Below the pieces are notes generated by a model. The model saw nothing but the letters and a program-made list of their open reading frames with translations. It made no database searches and was not told the origin of the DNA. The position numbers and the translations under genes are program-made. 64,000 nt of DNA from Streptomyces klenkii (lineage in GTDB: Bacteria; Actinomycetota; Actinomycetes; Streptomycetales; Streptomycetaceae), in assembly GCF_003626645.1 (NCBI RefSeq), contig NZ_RBAM01000016.1, forward strand, positions 48,629-112,628, written 5' to 3'. Positions 9,762 through 17,305 of this stretch are shown here, piece after piece. The first letter of the stretch is position 1. Each line of letters begins with the position of its first letter.

Positions 9762-10885
9762 CCGTCGTCATCACCGGCGCCACGGGCTTCCTCGGCTCCC
9801 GGCTGCTGCGGGCCCTGCTCGCCGGCGGCCGGCCCGTGGCGGCCCTCGGCCGCGACGGCGCCGGGCAGCCCCTGGCCGCCCGGCTGGAGGCCGCGCTGCG
9901 CGCGTGCGGTGCCGGTGAAGGCGAACTCGCCCGGGCACGCGACCTGCTGACCGCCGTGCCCGCCGACCTGACCCGGCCCGGGCTGGGCCTGAAGCCCGCG
10001 GACCACGACCGGCTCGCCGAGGAGGCCGAAGCCGTCTGGCACTGCGCCGCCGCCCTGTCGCTGATCGGCACCGAGGACACCCTCGCCCCCGTCAACGTCG
10101 GCGGCACCCGCCACGTCGCCGGACTCGCCGGCCGCTCCCCCGGCCACGTTCCCCTGCTGTACTTCAGCACCGCCTATGTGGCCGCCGAACCGGCGAGCGA
10201 CCAGGCGGAGGAGCTGCCCATGTCCTCCGCCCTGCATGCCGTCACCGGCTACGAACGGACCAAGCTGCGGGCCGAAGCCGTCGTGCGGGACTGGGCCGCG
10301 GACCGGCGGCGCCCGGCCGTGATCCTGCGCCCCAGCCTCCTGGCCACCGACCGGCCGCTGCCCGCGGGCGCCGCGCAGCAGCCCCTGTCCGCGCTCGGCA
10401 CCGTCCTGGCCGAGCTGATCGGCCGGATCCCCCCGCTGCTGCGGCGGAGCATCCTGCACAAGCGGCCCGGCCTGCCCCGCCTGCGCCTGCGCCTCCAGGG
10501 CGACCCCGCAGCCCACATGAACATCGTCCCCGTCGAGTACGCCGTCGGCGCCGCGCTGCGCCTGGCCGCCCTGGAGCACCCGCCGGGCGCCGCCACGTAC
10601 CACCTGGTGCATCCGGTGGAGACGCCCGCGCCGCTGCTGATCGAGGCCGTGGGCGGGCTCGTCCCCGGCGTCGAGCTGGTGCTGCAAGCCGCGGTCGACC
10701 GCCCCAACCTCATCGAGCAGCAGATCAACCCGATGCTGGCGAACTTCCTCCAGCGGGACTGGCGCAGCCGCTCCGACGGCCACACGCCGCTGCACGAGGT
10801 CCTGCCCGGCCTGGCCGGGCCCGCCCCCGTCGATCTCGCCTACCTGAGGGCCGCCATGAACTTCCTTGTTTCCGAGCTCGGTTGA
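9758..10885 (+). CDS. Stand-alone thioester reductase-like SDR
   Basis: A 375-residue extended short-chain dehydrogenase of the NAD-binding_4/thioester reductase type. The N-terminal nucleotide motif is ITGATGFLGSRL and the catalytic Tyr-x-x-x-Lys is GYERTKLRAE. It starts with GTG inside the PKS stop (GTGA overlap), so the two proteins are translationally coupled. The PKS has no thioesterase or reductase domain of its own. The likely role is therefore reductive, NAD(P)H-dependent release of the ACP-bound chain as an aldehyde or alcohol. The release role is inferred from neighbourhood and family; other acyl substrates are possible. Confidence 0.85.
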   Translation: MTVVITGATGFLGSRLLRALLAGGRPVAALGRDGAGQPLAARLEAALRACGAGEGELARARDLLTAVPADLTRPGLGLKPADHDRLAEEAEAVWHCAAALSLIGTEDTLAPVNVGGTRHVAGLAGRSPGHVPLLYFSTAYVAAEPASDQAEELPMSSALHAVTGYERTKLRAEAVVRDWAADRRRPAVILRPSLLATDRPLPAGAAQQPLSALGTVLAELIGRIPPLLRRSILHKRPGLPRLRLRLQGDPAAHMNIVPVEYAVGAALRLAALEHPPGAATYHLVHPVETPAPLLIEAVGGLVPGVELVLQAAVDRPNLIEQQINPMLANFLQRDWRSRSDGHTPLHEVLPGLAGPAPVDLAYLRAAMNFLVSELG

Positions 10886-10905
10886 CAGTCGAGAAGGGAC
10901 CCGCC

Positions 10906-11505
10906 GTGGAACCGTCCGAGGGCAGGACATCGTGGAAGAAGGCCGCGGTCGTCGCCGTGCCGGCGCTCGCGGCGGTCGCCGCGATGGCGGTCGGGATGGC
11001 GGAGGGCGTGCTGGCGTCGTCGTTCGCCGTGTCGGGGTCGGCGTTCCAGGTGTCGTCGGGCGCGCTGTCGAGCAAGGGTCTCGCGTCGTACGTCCACGTC
11101 GACCGGTCCGCCGACGGCGCCGGCCACCCGGTCGCCCTGCTCGGGCTCGGCGAGGCGACGCTCTCCGACATCTGCCAGTCCGCGCAGGTCGCCACGCCGC
11201 TGGGCACGGTCGTGTTCAAGCTGACGGCGGGCGGCACGGCCGGGGAGGTGCGGGCGAGCAACCTCGTCCTCGACAGCGAGGACCTGACCGGGGACGCCTC
11301 CTTCGGCCGGGTCCAGATCGGCCGGGACGCCTCCACGCTGGACACCGTGCCCGGTGTCCGGGGCGAGGCCGGGCAGTTCGGGTTGCAGGCCTCCGAGGTG
11401 TCGGTGTCGGGGGTGCGGTCGCACGCCCGGTCGGCCACCGGCGGCGACTTCAAGCTCAAGGGACTGGCGCTGGACGTGCAGCTGAACGGCAAGGCGTGTT
11501 TCTGA
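10906..11505 (+). CDS. DUF6230 family protein
   Basis: A 199-residue protein with one hydrophobic N-terminal segment (AAVVAVPALAAVAAMAVG) and a beta-rich remainder, probably exported or membrane-anchored. I chose the GTG at 10906 because an AGAAGGGA ribosome site at 10892-10899 fits it; a TTG at 10882 is the alternative. In streptomycetes this family is found beside a DUF6114 membrane protein, exactly as here. The biochemical function is unknown. Confidence 0.8.
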   Translation: MEPSEGRTSWKKAAVVAVPALAAVAAMAVGMAEGVLASSFAVSGSAFQVSSGALSSKGLASYVHVDRSADGAGHPVALLGLGEATLSDICQSAQVATPLGTVVFKLTAGGTAGEVRASNLVLDSEDLTGDASFGRVQIGRDASTLDTVPGVRGEAGQFGLQASEVSVSGVRSHARSATGGDFKLKGLALDVQLNGKACF

Positions 11506-12497
11506 CCCGGCGGACCCGGGGGACCCGGCGACGGGCCCGGTTCGCGGCCTGGCGGCGGACGCGGCCGTTCTGGGCGGGCGCCCTGCTCGTCCTCGCCGGC
11601 GCCGAGATCGCCGCCGTGCCGCTGGCGCCCGTGTCGGTCCTGGTCGGCCTGGGGCTGGGGGGCGTCGCCGCGCTCGGCATCGGGGCGGCGCTCGTCGCGG
11701 CGGGCCTGTTCCTGTGGTTCCTGCCGCACACCCGGCACTACGTCGGGATGCACGCGGTGATCCTGTCGGTGCTGTCCTTCGCGGTGACGAACCTGGGCGG
11801 GTTCCTCGCCGGCATGCTGCTGGGGATCGCCGGCGGGGCGATGGGGTTCGCGTGGAGCCCGGGGCAGCAGCCGCCCGCGCAAGCCTCGGAGCAGCCGGCG
11901 CCGGAGCCCCCGCGGCTGCCGGACCCGGACCCGGGCGCGGCCGCGCACCCGCCGCACAAGACGCTGGCGGTCGCGCTGCCCTTCGTGCTCCTCGCCGCGA
12001 CCGCCGTCCCCGCGCCCGGCCCGCGCCCGCCGGCCCCCGTCCCGGGCTCCGTGAGCGTGCCGCGCACGCCGCCGACCGTGACCACGACCCGGTTCACCCC
12101 GGACGGCTTCACGCTCGCCCGCGTCGCCGAAGTGCCGACCGCGGACGGCCCGCGCAGGGCGATGGTGCTGAGCATGCGGGCGGCGTCCCTGCGCGACTAC
12201 CGGCTGCGGACGCGGGACGGCGGCGGCGCCGAACTGGCCCTGGACGCCGACGAGCTGAGGCTGGGCGGGCGGGTGACGCTGTACCTCACCCGGCTCACCG
12301 GCTGCGTCCAGGGCATCCTCTGCCTCACCTTCACCCCGGACCGGCTGCCCGTGCCGCCGGTGGCGCCGCCGTTCGTCTTCATGACGGACGTCACGGCGGA
12401 GCAGGCCCTGGTGGCCAGCGGCACCATCGGCGCCGCCGGCCTGGCCCTCAGGCCCGGCCGTTCCCCTGCTCCCCCACCGGCTCCCCCACCGCCGTGA
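11496..12497 (+). CDS. DUF6114 family membrane protein
   Basis: A 333-residue protein starting at a GTG that overlaps the preceding stop by 10 bp. The N-terminal third holds about four hydrophobic helices (PFWAGALLVLAGAEIAAVPL and onward). A Pro/Ala-rich linker, another hydrophobic segment near 150, and a soluble C-terminal domain ending in polyproline follow. This C-terminal half makes it longer than a minimal DUF6114 protein. It probably works with the upstream DUF6230 protein at the membrane; function unknown. Its last 50 bp overlap the convergent PadR gene. Confidence 0.78.
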   Translation: MFLTRRTRGTRRRARFAAWRRTRPFWAGALLVLAGAEIAAVPLAPVSVLVGLGLGGVAALGIGAALVAAGLFLWFLPHTRHYVGMHAVILSVLSFAVTNLGGFLAGMLLGIAGGAMGFAWSPGQQPPAQASEQPAPEPPRLPDPDPGAAAHPPHKTLAVALPFVLLAATAVPAPGPRPPAPVPGSVSVPRTPPTVTTTRFTPDGFTLARVAEVPTADGPRRAMVLSMRAASLRDYRLRTRDGGGAELALDADELRLGGRVTLYLTRLTGCVQGILCLTFTPDRLPVPPVAPPFVFMTDVTAEQALVASGTIGAAGLALRPGRSPAPPPAPPPP

Positions 12498-13005
12498 GCG
12501 CCTCGGTGAGCCACTCCGTCCAGAACGTCTCCAGGCCGATGCCGCCGCGCAGCACCACGTGGCGCAGCCGGTCCTCCGCGCTGTCGCGCTCGGGCGGGAA
12601 GTCGCGCTCCTCGATCGCCCGGTACTCCGCCAGCTGGCGCCGGTGCAGGTCCAGGTGGCGCCGGATCTCCTCCGCCAGGCCGGCCGTGCCCACGACGGCC
12701 GCGGCCCGCATCCGCAGCAGCAGGGGGTCGCGGACGGGCCGGGGGGCGCCGGCCTCGGCGACCCACGCGCTGAGCGCGGCCCGGCCGTCGGGCAGGACCT
12801 CGTACTCCTTCTTCTGCCCGCGCGCGGGGGCGGCGGGCAGGGCGCGGATCAGTCCCGCCTTTTCGAGCCTGCCCAGCTCCCGGTAGATCTGCTGGTGCGT
12901 GGCGGACCAGAAGTAGCCGATCGACTTGTCGAAGCGGCGGGCCAGCTCCAGCCCGGAGGAGGGCTTTTCGAGGAGTGCGGTGAGGATCGCGTGCGGGAGG
13001 GACAT
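12448..13005 (-). CDS. PadR family transcriptional regulator
   Basis: A 185-residue PadR regulator. The N-terminal winged helix (AILTALLEKPSSGLELARRF, then ATHQQIYRELGRLEKAGLI) is followed by a C-terminal helical dimerisation region. It is downstream of and co-oriented with the dienoyl-CoA reductase gene (44 bp gap), so it may be in that operon and autoregulate it. A 14-bp palindrome upstream of that gene is a candidate target. The 3' end overlaps the convergent DUF6114 gene. Confidence 0.88.
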   Translation of the reverse strand: MSLPHAILTALLEKPSSGLELARRFDKSIGYFWSATHQQIYRELGRLEKAGLIRALPAAPARGQKKEYEVLPDGRAALSAWVAEAGAPRPVRDPLLLRMRAAAVVGTAGLAEEIRRHLDLHRRQLAEYRAIEERDFPPERDSAEDRLRHVVLRGGIGLETFWTEWLTEALTAVGEPVGEQGNGRA

Positions 13006-13049
13006 GCCCGCATCCTAAGGACCGGACGCGGGCACGGGCCCTCGTCGTC

Positions 13050-15071
13050 TCAGATCTCCGCGGCCAGCTCCGTTCCCTGGCGTACGGCGCGCTTGGCGTC
13101 GAGTTCGGCGGCGACGTCGGCGCCGCCGATGACGTGGACGGAGTGCCCGGCCGCGCGCAGCTCCTCGTACAGCTCGCGGCGCGGCTCCTGGCCGGTGCAG
13201 AGCACGACGGTGTCGACGGGCAGGACGGTGGGCGTGCCACCCACGGTGATGTGCAGGCCGTCGTCGTCGATGCGGTCGTAGGTGACGCCCGCGGTCATGG
13301 TGACGCCGCGGTGCTTGAGCTCGGTGCGGTGGATCCAGCCGGTGGTCTTGCCGAGCCCGGCCCCGACCTTGGTGGCCTTGCGCTGGAGGAGGTGCACAGT
13401 GCGCGGCGGCGCGGGCCGGTCGGCCTCGCCGAGGCCGCCGGGCGTGCGGTAGCCGGTGTCGACGCCCCAGCGGCGGAAGTACGTCTCCGGGTCGAGGCTC
13501 GCGCCGTCGCCGCTGTCGGTAAGGTACGCGGCGACGTCGAAGCCGATGCCGCCCGCGCCGACGACGGCCACGCGCTCGCCGGCTTCGGCCCCGTCGCGCA
13601 GGACGTCGAGGTAGCCGAGCACGCTGGGGTGGTCCGTGCCGGGGATGTCCGGGGTGCGGGGGGTGACGCCGGTGGCGAGGACGATCTCGTCGTACGCGGC
13701 GGCCGTGAGATCCGCGGCGGTCACGGGGGTGGACAGGCGGACGTCGACGCCGTGGAGGGACAGCTGCGTGCGGTAGTAGCGCAGGGTCTCCTCGAACTCC
13801 TCCTTGCCCGGGATCCGCTTGGCGATGTTGAGCTGCCCGCCGATCTCGGCGGCCGCGTCGTACAGCGTGACGGCGTGGCCGCGCTCGGCGGCGGAGACCG
13901 CGAAGGCGAGGCCCGCGGGGCCCGCGCCGACGACGCCGATGCGCTTGCGGCGGCGGGTGGGGGCGAGGACGAGCTCGGTCTCGTGGCAGGCGCGCGGGTT
14001 GACCAGGCAGGACGTGATCCTGCCGCTGAAGGTGTGGTCGAGGCAGGCCTGGTTGCAGCCGATGCAGGTGTTGATCTCGTCGGCCCGGCCGGAGCGCGCC
14101 TTGGCGACGAAGGCCGGGTCGGCGAGGAAGGGCCGGGCCAGGGACACCAGGTCGGCGTGGCCCTCGGCGAGCAGCTTCTCGGCGAGCTCGGGGGTGTTGA
14201 TGCGGTTGGTGGTGACCAGGGGGACGGACACGGAGCCCATGAGCTTCTTCGTCACCCAGGCGTACGCGCCGCGCGGCACCGACGTGGCGATGGTCGGGAT
14301 CCGGGCCTCGTGCCAGCCGATGCCGGTGTTGATGATCGTGGCGCCGGCGGCCTCGATCTCCTTGGCGAGGGTGGTCACCTCGGCCAGGGAGGAGCCGCCG
14401 GGCACGAGGTCGAGCATCGACAGCCGGTAGATCAGGATGAAGTCCGGGCCGAGGCGCTCGCGGGTGCGGCGGACGATCTCCAGGGGGAAGCGGATCCGGT
14501 TCTCGTACGTGCCGCCCCAGCGGTCGGTGCGCCGGTTGGTCGCGGCGGCGGTGAACTCGTTGATCAGATAGCCCTCGGAGCCCATGATCTCGACGCCGTC
14601 GTAGCCGGCGTCCCGGGCGAGCTCCGCGGTCCGCACGAAGTCCTCGACGGTCTCCTCGACCTCGTCCCCGGTGAGGGCGTGCGGGACGTACGGGCTGATG
14701 GGCGCCTGGATCGCGCTGGGGGCGACGAGGCCGGCGTGGTGGGCGTAGCGGCCGAAGTGGAGGATCTGCAAGGCGATGCGGCCGCCCTCGCGGTGGACGG
14801 CGGCGGTCACGGCCCGGTGCTCCTCGGCCTCGGCCGCGGTGGTCAGCTTGGCGCCGCCCTCCCAGGGGCGTCCCCGGTCGTTGGGGGCGATGCCGCCGGT
14901 GACGATCAGCCCGGCGCCGCCGCGGGCGCGCTCGGCGTAGAAGGCGGCCATCCGTGCGAAGCCGTGCTCGGCCTCCTCCAGCCCGACGTGCATCGAGCCC
15001 ATGATCACGCGGTTGGGAAGGGTGGTGAACCCGAGGTCGAGGGGGCTCATGAGGTGCGGATACGGGCTCAT
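13050..15071 (-). CDS. fadH: NADPH-dependent 2,4-dienoyl-CoA reductase
   Basis: A 673-residue iron-sulfur flavoenzyme that reduces 2,4-dienoyl-CoA esters during unsaturated fatty acid breakdown. Residues 1-350 form an Old Yellow Enzyme-like FMN barrel. The 4Fe-4S site is CIGCNQACLD plus a later Cys in SCLVNPRAC. The C-terminal FAD/NADPH domains begin at IGVVGAGPAGLAFAV. Length matches E. coli FadH (about 670). A purine-rich GAAAGG site precedes the ATG. Related members act on other enones, so the precise substrate is not fixed by sequence. Confidence 0.9.
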   Translation of the reverse strand: MSPYPHLMSPLDLGFTTLPNRVIMGSMHVGLEEAEHGFARMAAFYAERARGGAGLIVTGGIAPNDRGRPWEGGAKLTTAAEAEEHRAVTAAVHREGGRIALQILHFGRYAHHAGLVAPSAIQAPISPYVPHALTGDEVEETVEDFVRTAELARDAGYDGVEIMGSEGYLINEFTAAATNRRTDRWGGTYENRIRFPLEIVRRTRERLGPDFILIYRLSMLDLVPGGSSLAEVTTLAKEIEAAGATIINTGIGWHEARIPTIATSVPRGAYAWVTKKLMGSVSVPLVTTNRINTPELAEKLLAEGHADLVSLARPFLADPAFVAKARSGRADEINTCIGCNQACLDHTFSGRITSCLVNPRACHETELVLAPTRRRKRIGVVGAGPAGLAFAVSAAERGHAVTLYDAAAEIGGQLNIAKRIPGKEEFEETLRYYRTQLSLHGVDVRLSTPVTAADLTAAAYDEIVLATGVTPRTPDIPGTDHPSVLGYLDVLRDGAEAGERVAVVGAGGIGFDVAAYLTDSGDGASLDPETYFRRWGVDTGYRTPGGLGEADRPAPPRTVHLLQRKATKVGAGLGKTTGWIHRTELKHRGVTMTAGVTYDRIDDDGLHITVGGTPTVLPVDTVVLCTGQEPRRELYEELRAAGHSVHVIGGADVAAELDAKRAVRQGTELAAEI

Positions 15072-15126
15072 CGGGGGCCTTTCTCACGGTGCGGTCGTAC
15101 CAGTTCTAGAGCCCCCGAGGCACTTT

Positions 15127-15140
15127 TGCAACTAGTTGCA
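15127..15140. promoter_or_regulatory. 14-bp perfect palindrome, candidate operator
   Basis: TGCAACTAGTTGCA is a perfect palindrome 56 bp upstream of the dienoyl-CoA reductase start, in a relatively AT-rich gap (15072-15299). It resembles MarR/PadR-type operator symmetry. The co-oriented PadR gene two positions downstream is a natural candidate binder, but this is inference. Confidence 0.45.
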
Positions 15141-15299
15141 TAAGGTTCTGCACCGTTCCAAGATCAACTACAACTTTGCCAACCCTTGGTGTTGTTGACC
15201 CAATCCATGCACGAGCCTCAAGATCACCCCCCGGAATCACTGATTCCGCCGCATGGAACCAGTGGCTCCCTCACGTGAGTTGAGAGGCAGGAGATCACG

Positions 15300-15971
15300 T
15301 TGAACAAGCAGGCGATGCGCAACGGCGCCAGACTGGCGGCCCTTTCGGCGGCCGCGCTCGGACTGATGGCGGCCATGGCCGCCCCGGCCGCCGCCGACGA
15401 CCAGCCCACGCGCAAGCAGCTCATAGCCGACTGCTCGTCCGGCGAGGGGAAGTGCAGCTTCAACGACCCCGTGCTCGGCAAGGCGTTCCTCGGCGAGTTC
15501 CGCCAGGTGTCCAACTCGCTCTACAACTGCAGCACCTCGGACGCCACGCAGTCGATGGGCTGGTCCGACTCGGTGGGGTCGACGGACTCCGTCGGCGTCT
15601 CCGTCACGGCCGGCGGCAAGATCGCGGGCATCGTGGACGTCAGCGTCACCGCGAACTACGGCCACACGTGGTCGAGCAACCACGAGGAGAACAGCTCGCT
15701 GAACATGACGGTCAAGCCCGGCGAGGTCGGCTGGATCTCCCGCGCCCAGGTGATGCAGACCGTCACGGGCACGTGGCAGACCCACTACGACAGCCCGAAG
15801 TGGGGCCACTACTACTGGTACGTGCCGGACACCATCACCGGCCCGGCCGCCAACGGTACGGACGGCAAGAGCAACGCGGTGGTCGTCAAGTCCCGCAAGA
15901 TGACCGCGGAGGAGAAGGCGTCCTGCTCCGCCGGCAGCAAGTCGGGCCGGGCGTTCGTCGCCAAGCGCTGA
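15300..15971 (+). CDS. Small secreted protein of unknown function
   Basis: A 223-residue protein starting at TTG with AGGAG six bases upstream (15289-15293). The Sec signal peptide runs to about residue 33 (MAAMAAPAAADD). The mature part has four cysteines. The central region is rich in alternating Ser/Thr/Val/Gly (SDSVGSTDSVGVSVTAGG), then aromatic residues (HYDSPKWGHYYWYVP). This beta-rich pattern recalls ETX/MTX2-aerolysin-like or hydralysin-type beta-pore proteins, but I cannot confirm homology. A strong terminator follows. Confidence 0.75.
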   Translation: MNKQAMRNGARLAALSAAALGLMAAMAAPAAADDQPTRKQLIADCSSGEGKCSFNDPVLGKAFLGEFRQVSNSLYNCSTSDATQSMGWSDSVGSTDSVGVSVTAGGKIAGIVDVSVTANYGHTWSSNHEENSSLNMTVKPGEVGWISRAQVMQTVTGTWQTHYDSPKWGHYYWYVPDTITGPAANGTDGKSNAVVVKSRKMTAEEKASCSAGSKSGRAFVAKR

Positions 15972-15986
15972 CGCGCTTCCCCGTGA

Positions 15987-16024
15987 CCCCGTGCGGCGGC
16001 GGAGCGCTCCGCCGCCGCACGGGG
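15987..16024. terminator. 38-base palindromic terminator
   Basis: CCCCGTGCGGCGGCGGAGC is followed directly by its reverse complement, giving a 19-bp perfect palindrome. It lies between the convergent secreted-protein and P450 genes and should terminate both. Confidence 0.75.
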
Positions 16025-16033
16025 CGTCCCGGA

Positions 16034-17305
16034 TCACCAGGTGACGGGCATCCCCGCGGGCATGATGGCCATGCGGTTGGGCACCCACGGGACCTCGTCC
16101 GCGGGCACCGCGAGGCGCAGGCCCGGCAGGTGGTCCAGCAGGGCCTGGAACGCCGTCTCGGACTGGCGGCGGACCAGGTGCGCGCCCGCGCAGTGGTGCC
16201 GCCCGTAGCCGAAGCGCAGGTGCGGGTTGGGCGACCGGCCGGGGTCGAAGTCCGCGGCGTCCTCGAAGGCGCCGGGGTCGAAGTTGACGGCGTCGAGGGA
16301 GAGCAGGATCAGGTCCCCCTCCTTGACGGCCTCCGTGCCGAGCTCGCCGTCCTGCGTGACGAAGCGGGGGATCGCGTTGCCCAGGACGACGCTGCACCGC
16401 AGCAGTTCCTCGACGCACCGGGGCATGAGCTCCGGCTGCGCGCGCAGGGTGTCCATGAGCTCCGGGCGCCGCAGCAGGTTGAGGGCCGCGACGCCGAGGA
16501 AGCTCGCGAAGTCCTCGTAGCCGGTGACGTAGAGCATGGCCGCGATGTTGGAGAACTGCCGCTCGTCGAGCGCCTGCTGCCGGCCGTCGAGCTCCTCGCG
16601 CGCGTTGAGTCCGGCGAGGCGGTCCAGGAGGCCGCGGGGCTCGGCCGGGCGGGCGGCGGTGTACTCCTGCATGTAGACGCGGAGCTCCTCCCAGTTGCGG
16701 GCGAGCTCCTCGTCGGTGGCCGTCTTCATGGTCAGGTCGAGGTCGGCGCGGACGGCCAGCCAGTGGCGGTCCTCGAACGGCAGGCCCAGCAGGCGGCACA
16801 TGCACTGCGCGGCGACCCATTCGGCGAAGTGGCGCTGGAGGTCGCCGGGGGCGCCCTCGCGGACCATGGCGTCCAGGCCCTGGACGGTGATCCCGGCGAC
16901 CCAGTCGGCCGGCAGGTCGGGCTGCTTGCGGCCGAGCGCCTTCAGAGCCTCGTCGCGCAGCCCGGCGCGCTGGAGATGGTTCATGGCGTCCAGCAGCTCG
17001 GGCGCGAGGATCGGGGCGTCCTGGGTCGGGCCGCCGGGCGCGCCCAGCACCGACCGGGCGAACTTGCGGTCCCGCAGCACCTGCTGGGCGAGCTCGTAGC
17101 CGGTGACCAGCCAGGCCTCACCGCCCGCGTTCGTGCGGACCCTGGCCACCGGGCAGCGGCTTTGCAGGTCGTGGAGCTCGGGGGCGAGCCGGTCGCCCCG
17201 GTCGCTGAAGGGGTAGTGGGGCAGGGCCTGTTCCGGTGCGGACACGGTACGCGAAACCTTTCGGGGGCTGGGGGCGGGCGAAGCGGGCGGGGTGGGCGGG
17301 GTCAC
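16034..17305 (-). CDS. Cytochrome P450 (atypical I-helix, Thr replaced by Asp)
   Basis: A 423-residue bacterial class I-type P450. The heme-binding loop is FGYGRHHCAGAH with ligand Cys372, and the K-helix ExxR is EELLR. The I-helix is VTGYEDFAS where AGxET is usual. The acid (Glu264) is kept but the oxygen-activating Thr position is Asp265. The GTG start lies in the stop of the upstream P450 gene (GTGA overlap), so it is the last gene of the A-PCP-reductase/P450/P450 set. A carrier-bound amino-acid substrate is plausible from context but not shown. Confidence 0.92.
   Translation of the reverse strand: MTPPTPPASPAPSPRKVSRTVSAPEQALPHYPFSDRGDRLAPELHDLQSRCPVARVRTNAGGEAWLVTGYELAQQVLRDRKFARSVLGAPGGPTQDAPILAPELLDAMNHLQRAGLRDEALKALGRKQPDLPADWVAGITVQGLDAMVREGAPGDLQRHFAEWVAAQCMCRLLGLPFEDRHWLAVRADLDLTMKTATDEELARNWEELRVYMQEYTAARPAEPRGLLDRLAGLNAREELDGRQQALDERQFSNIAAMLYVTGYEDFASFLGVAALNLLRRPELMDTLRAQPELMPRCVEELLRCSVVLGNAIPRFVTQDGELGTEAVKEGDLILLSLDAVNFDPGAFEDAADFDPGRSPNPHLRFGYGRHHCAGAHLVRRQSETAFQALLDHLPGLRLAVPADEVPWVPNRMAIMPAGMPVTW

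Noticed and set aside
13134..15143. A 669-codon frame antisense to the dienoyl-CoA reductase
   Set aside because: Gly/Val/Ala/Asp-rich shadow translation, while the opposite strand has an unambiguous enzyme.
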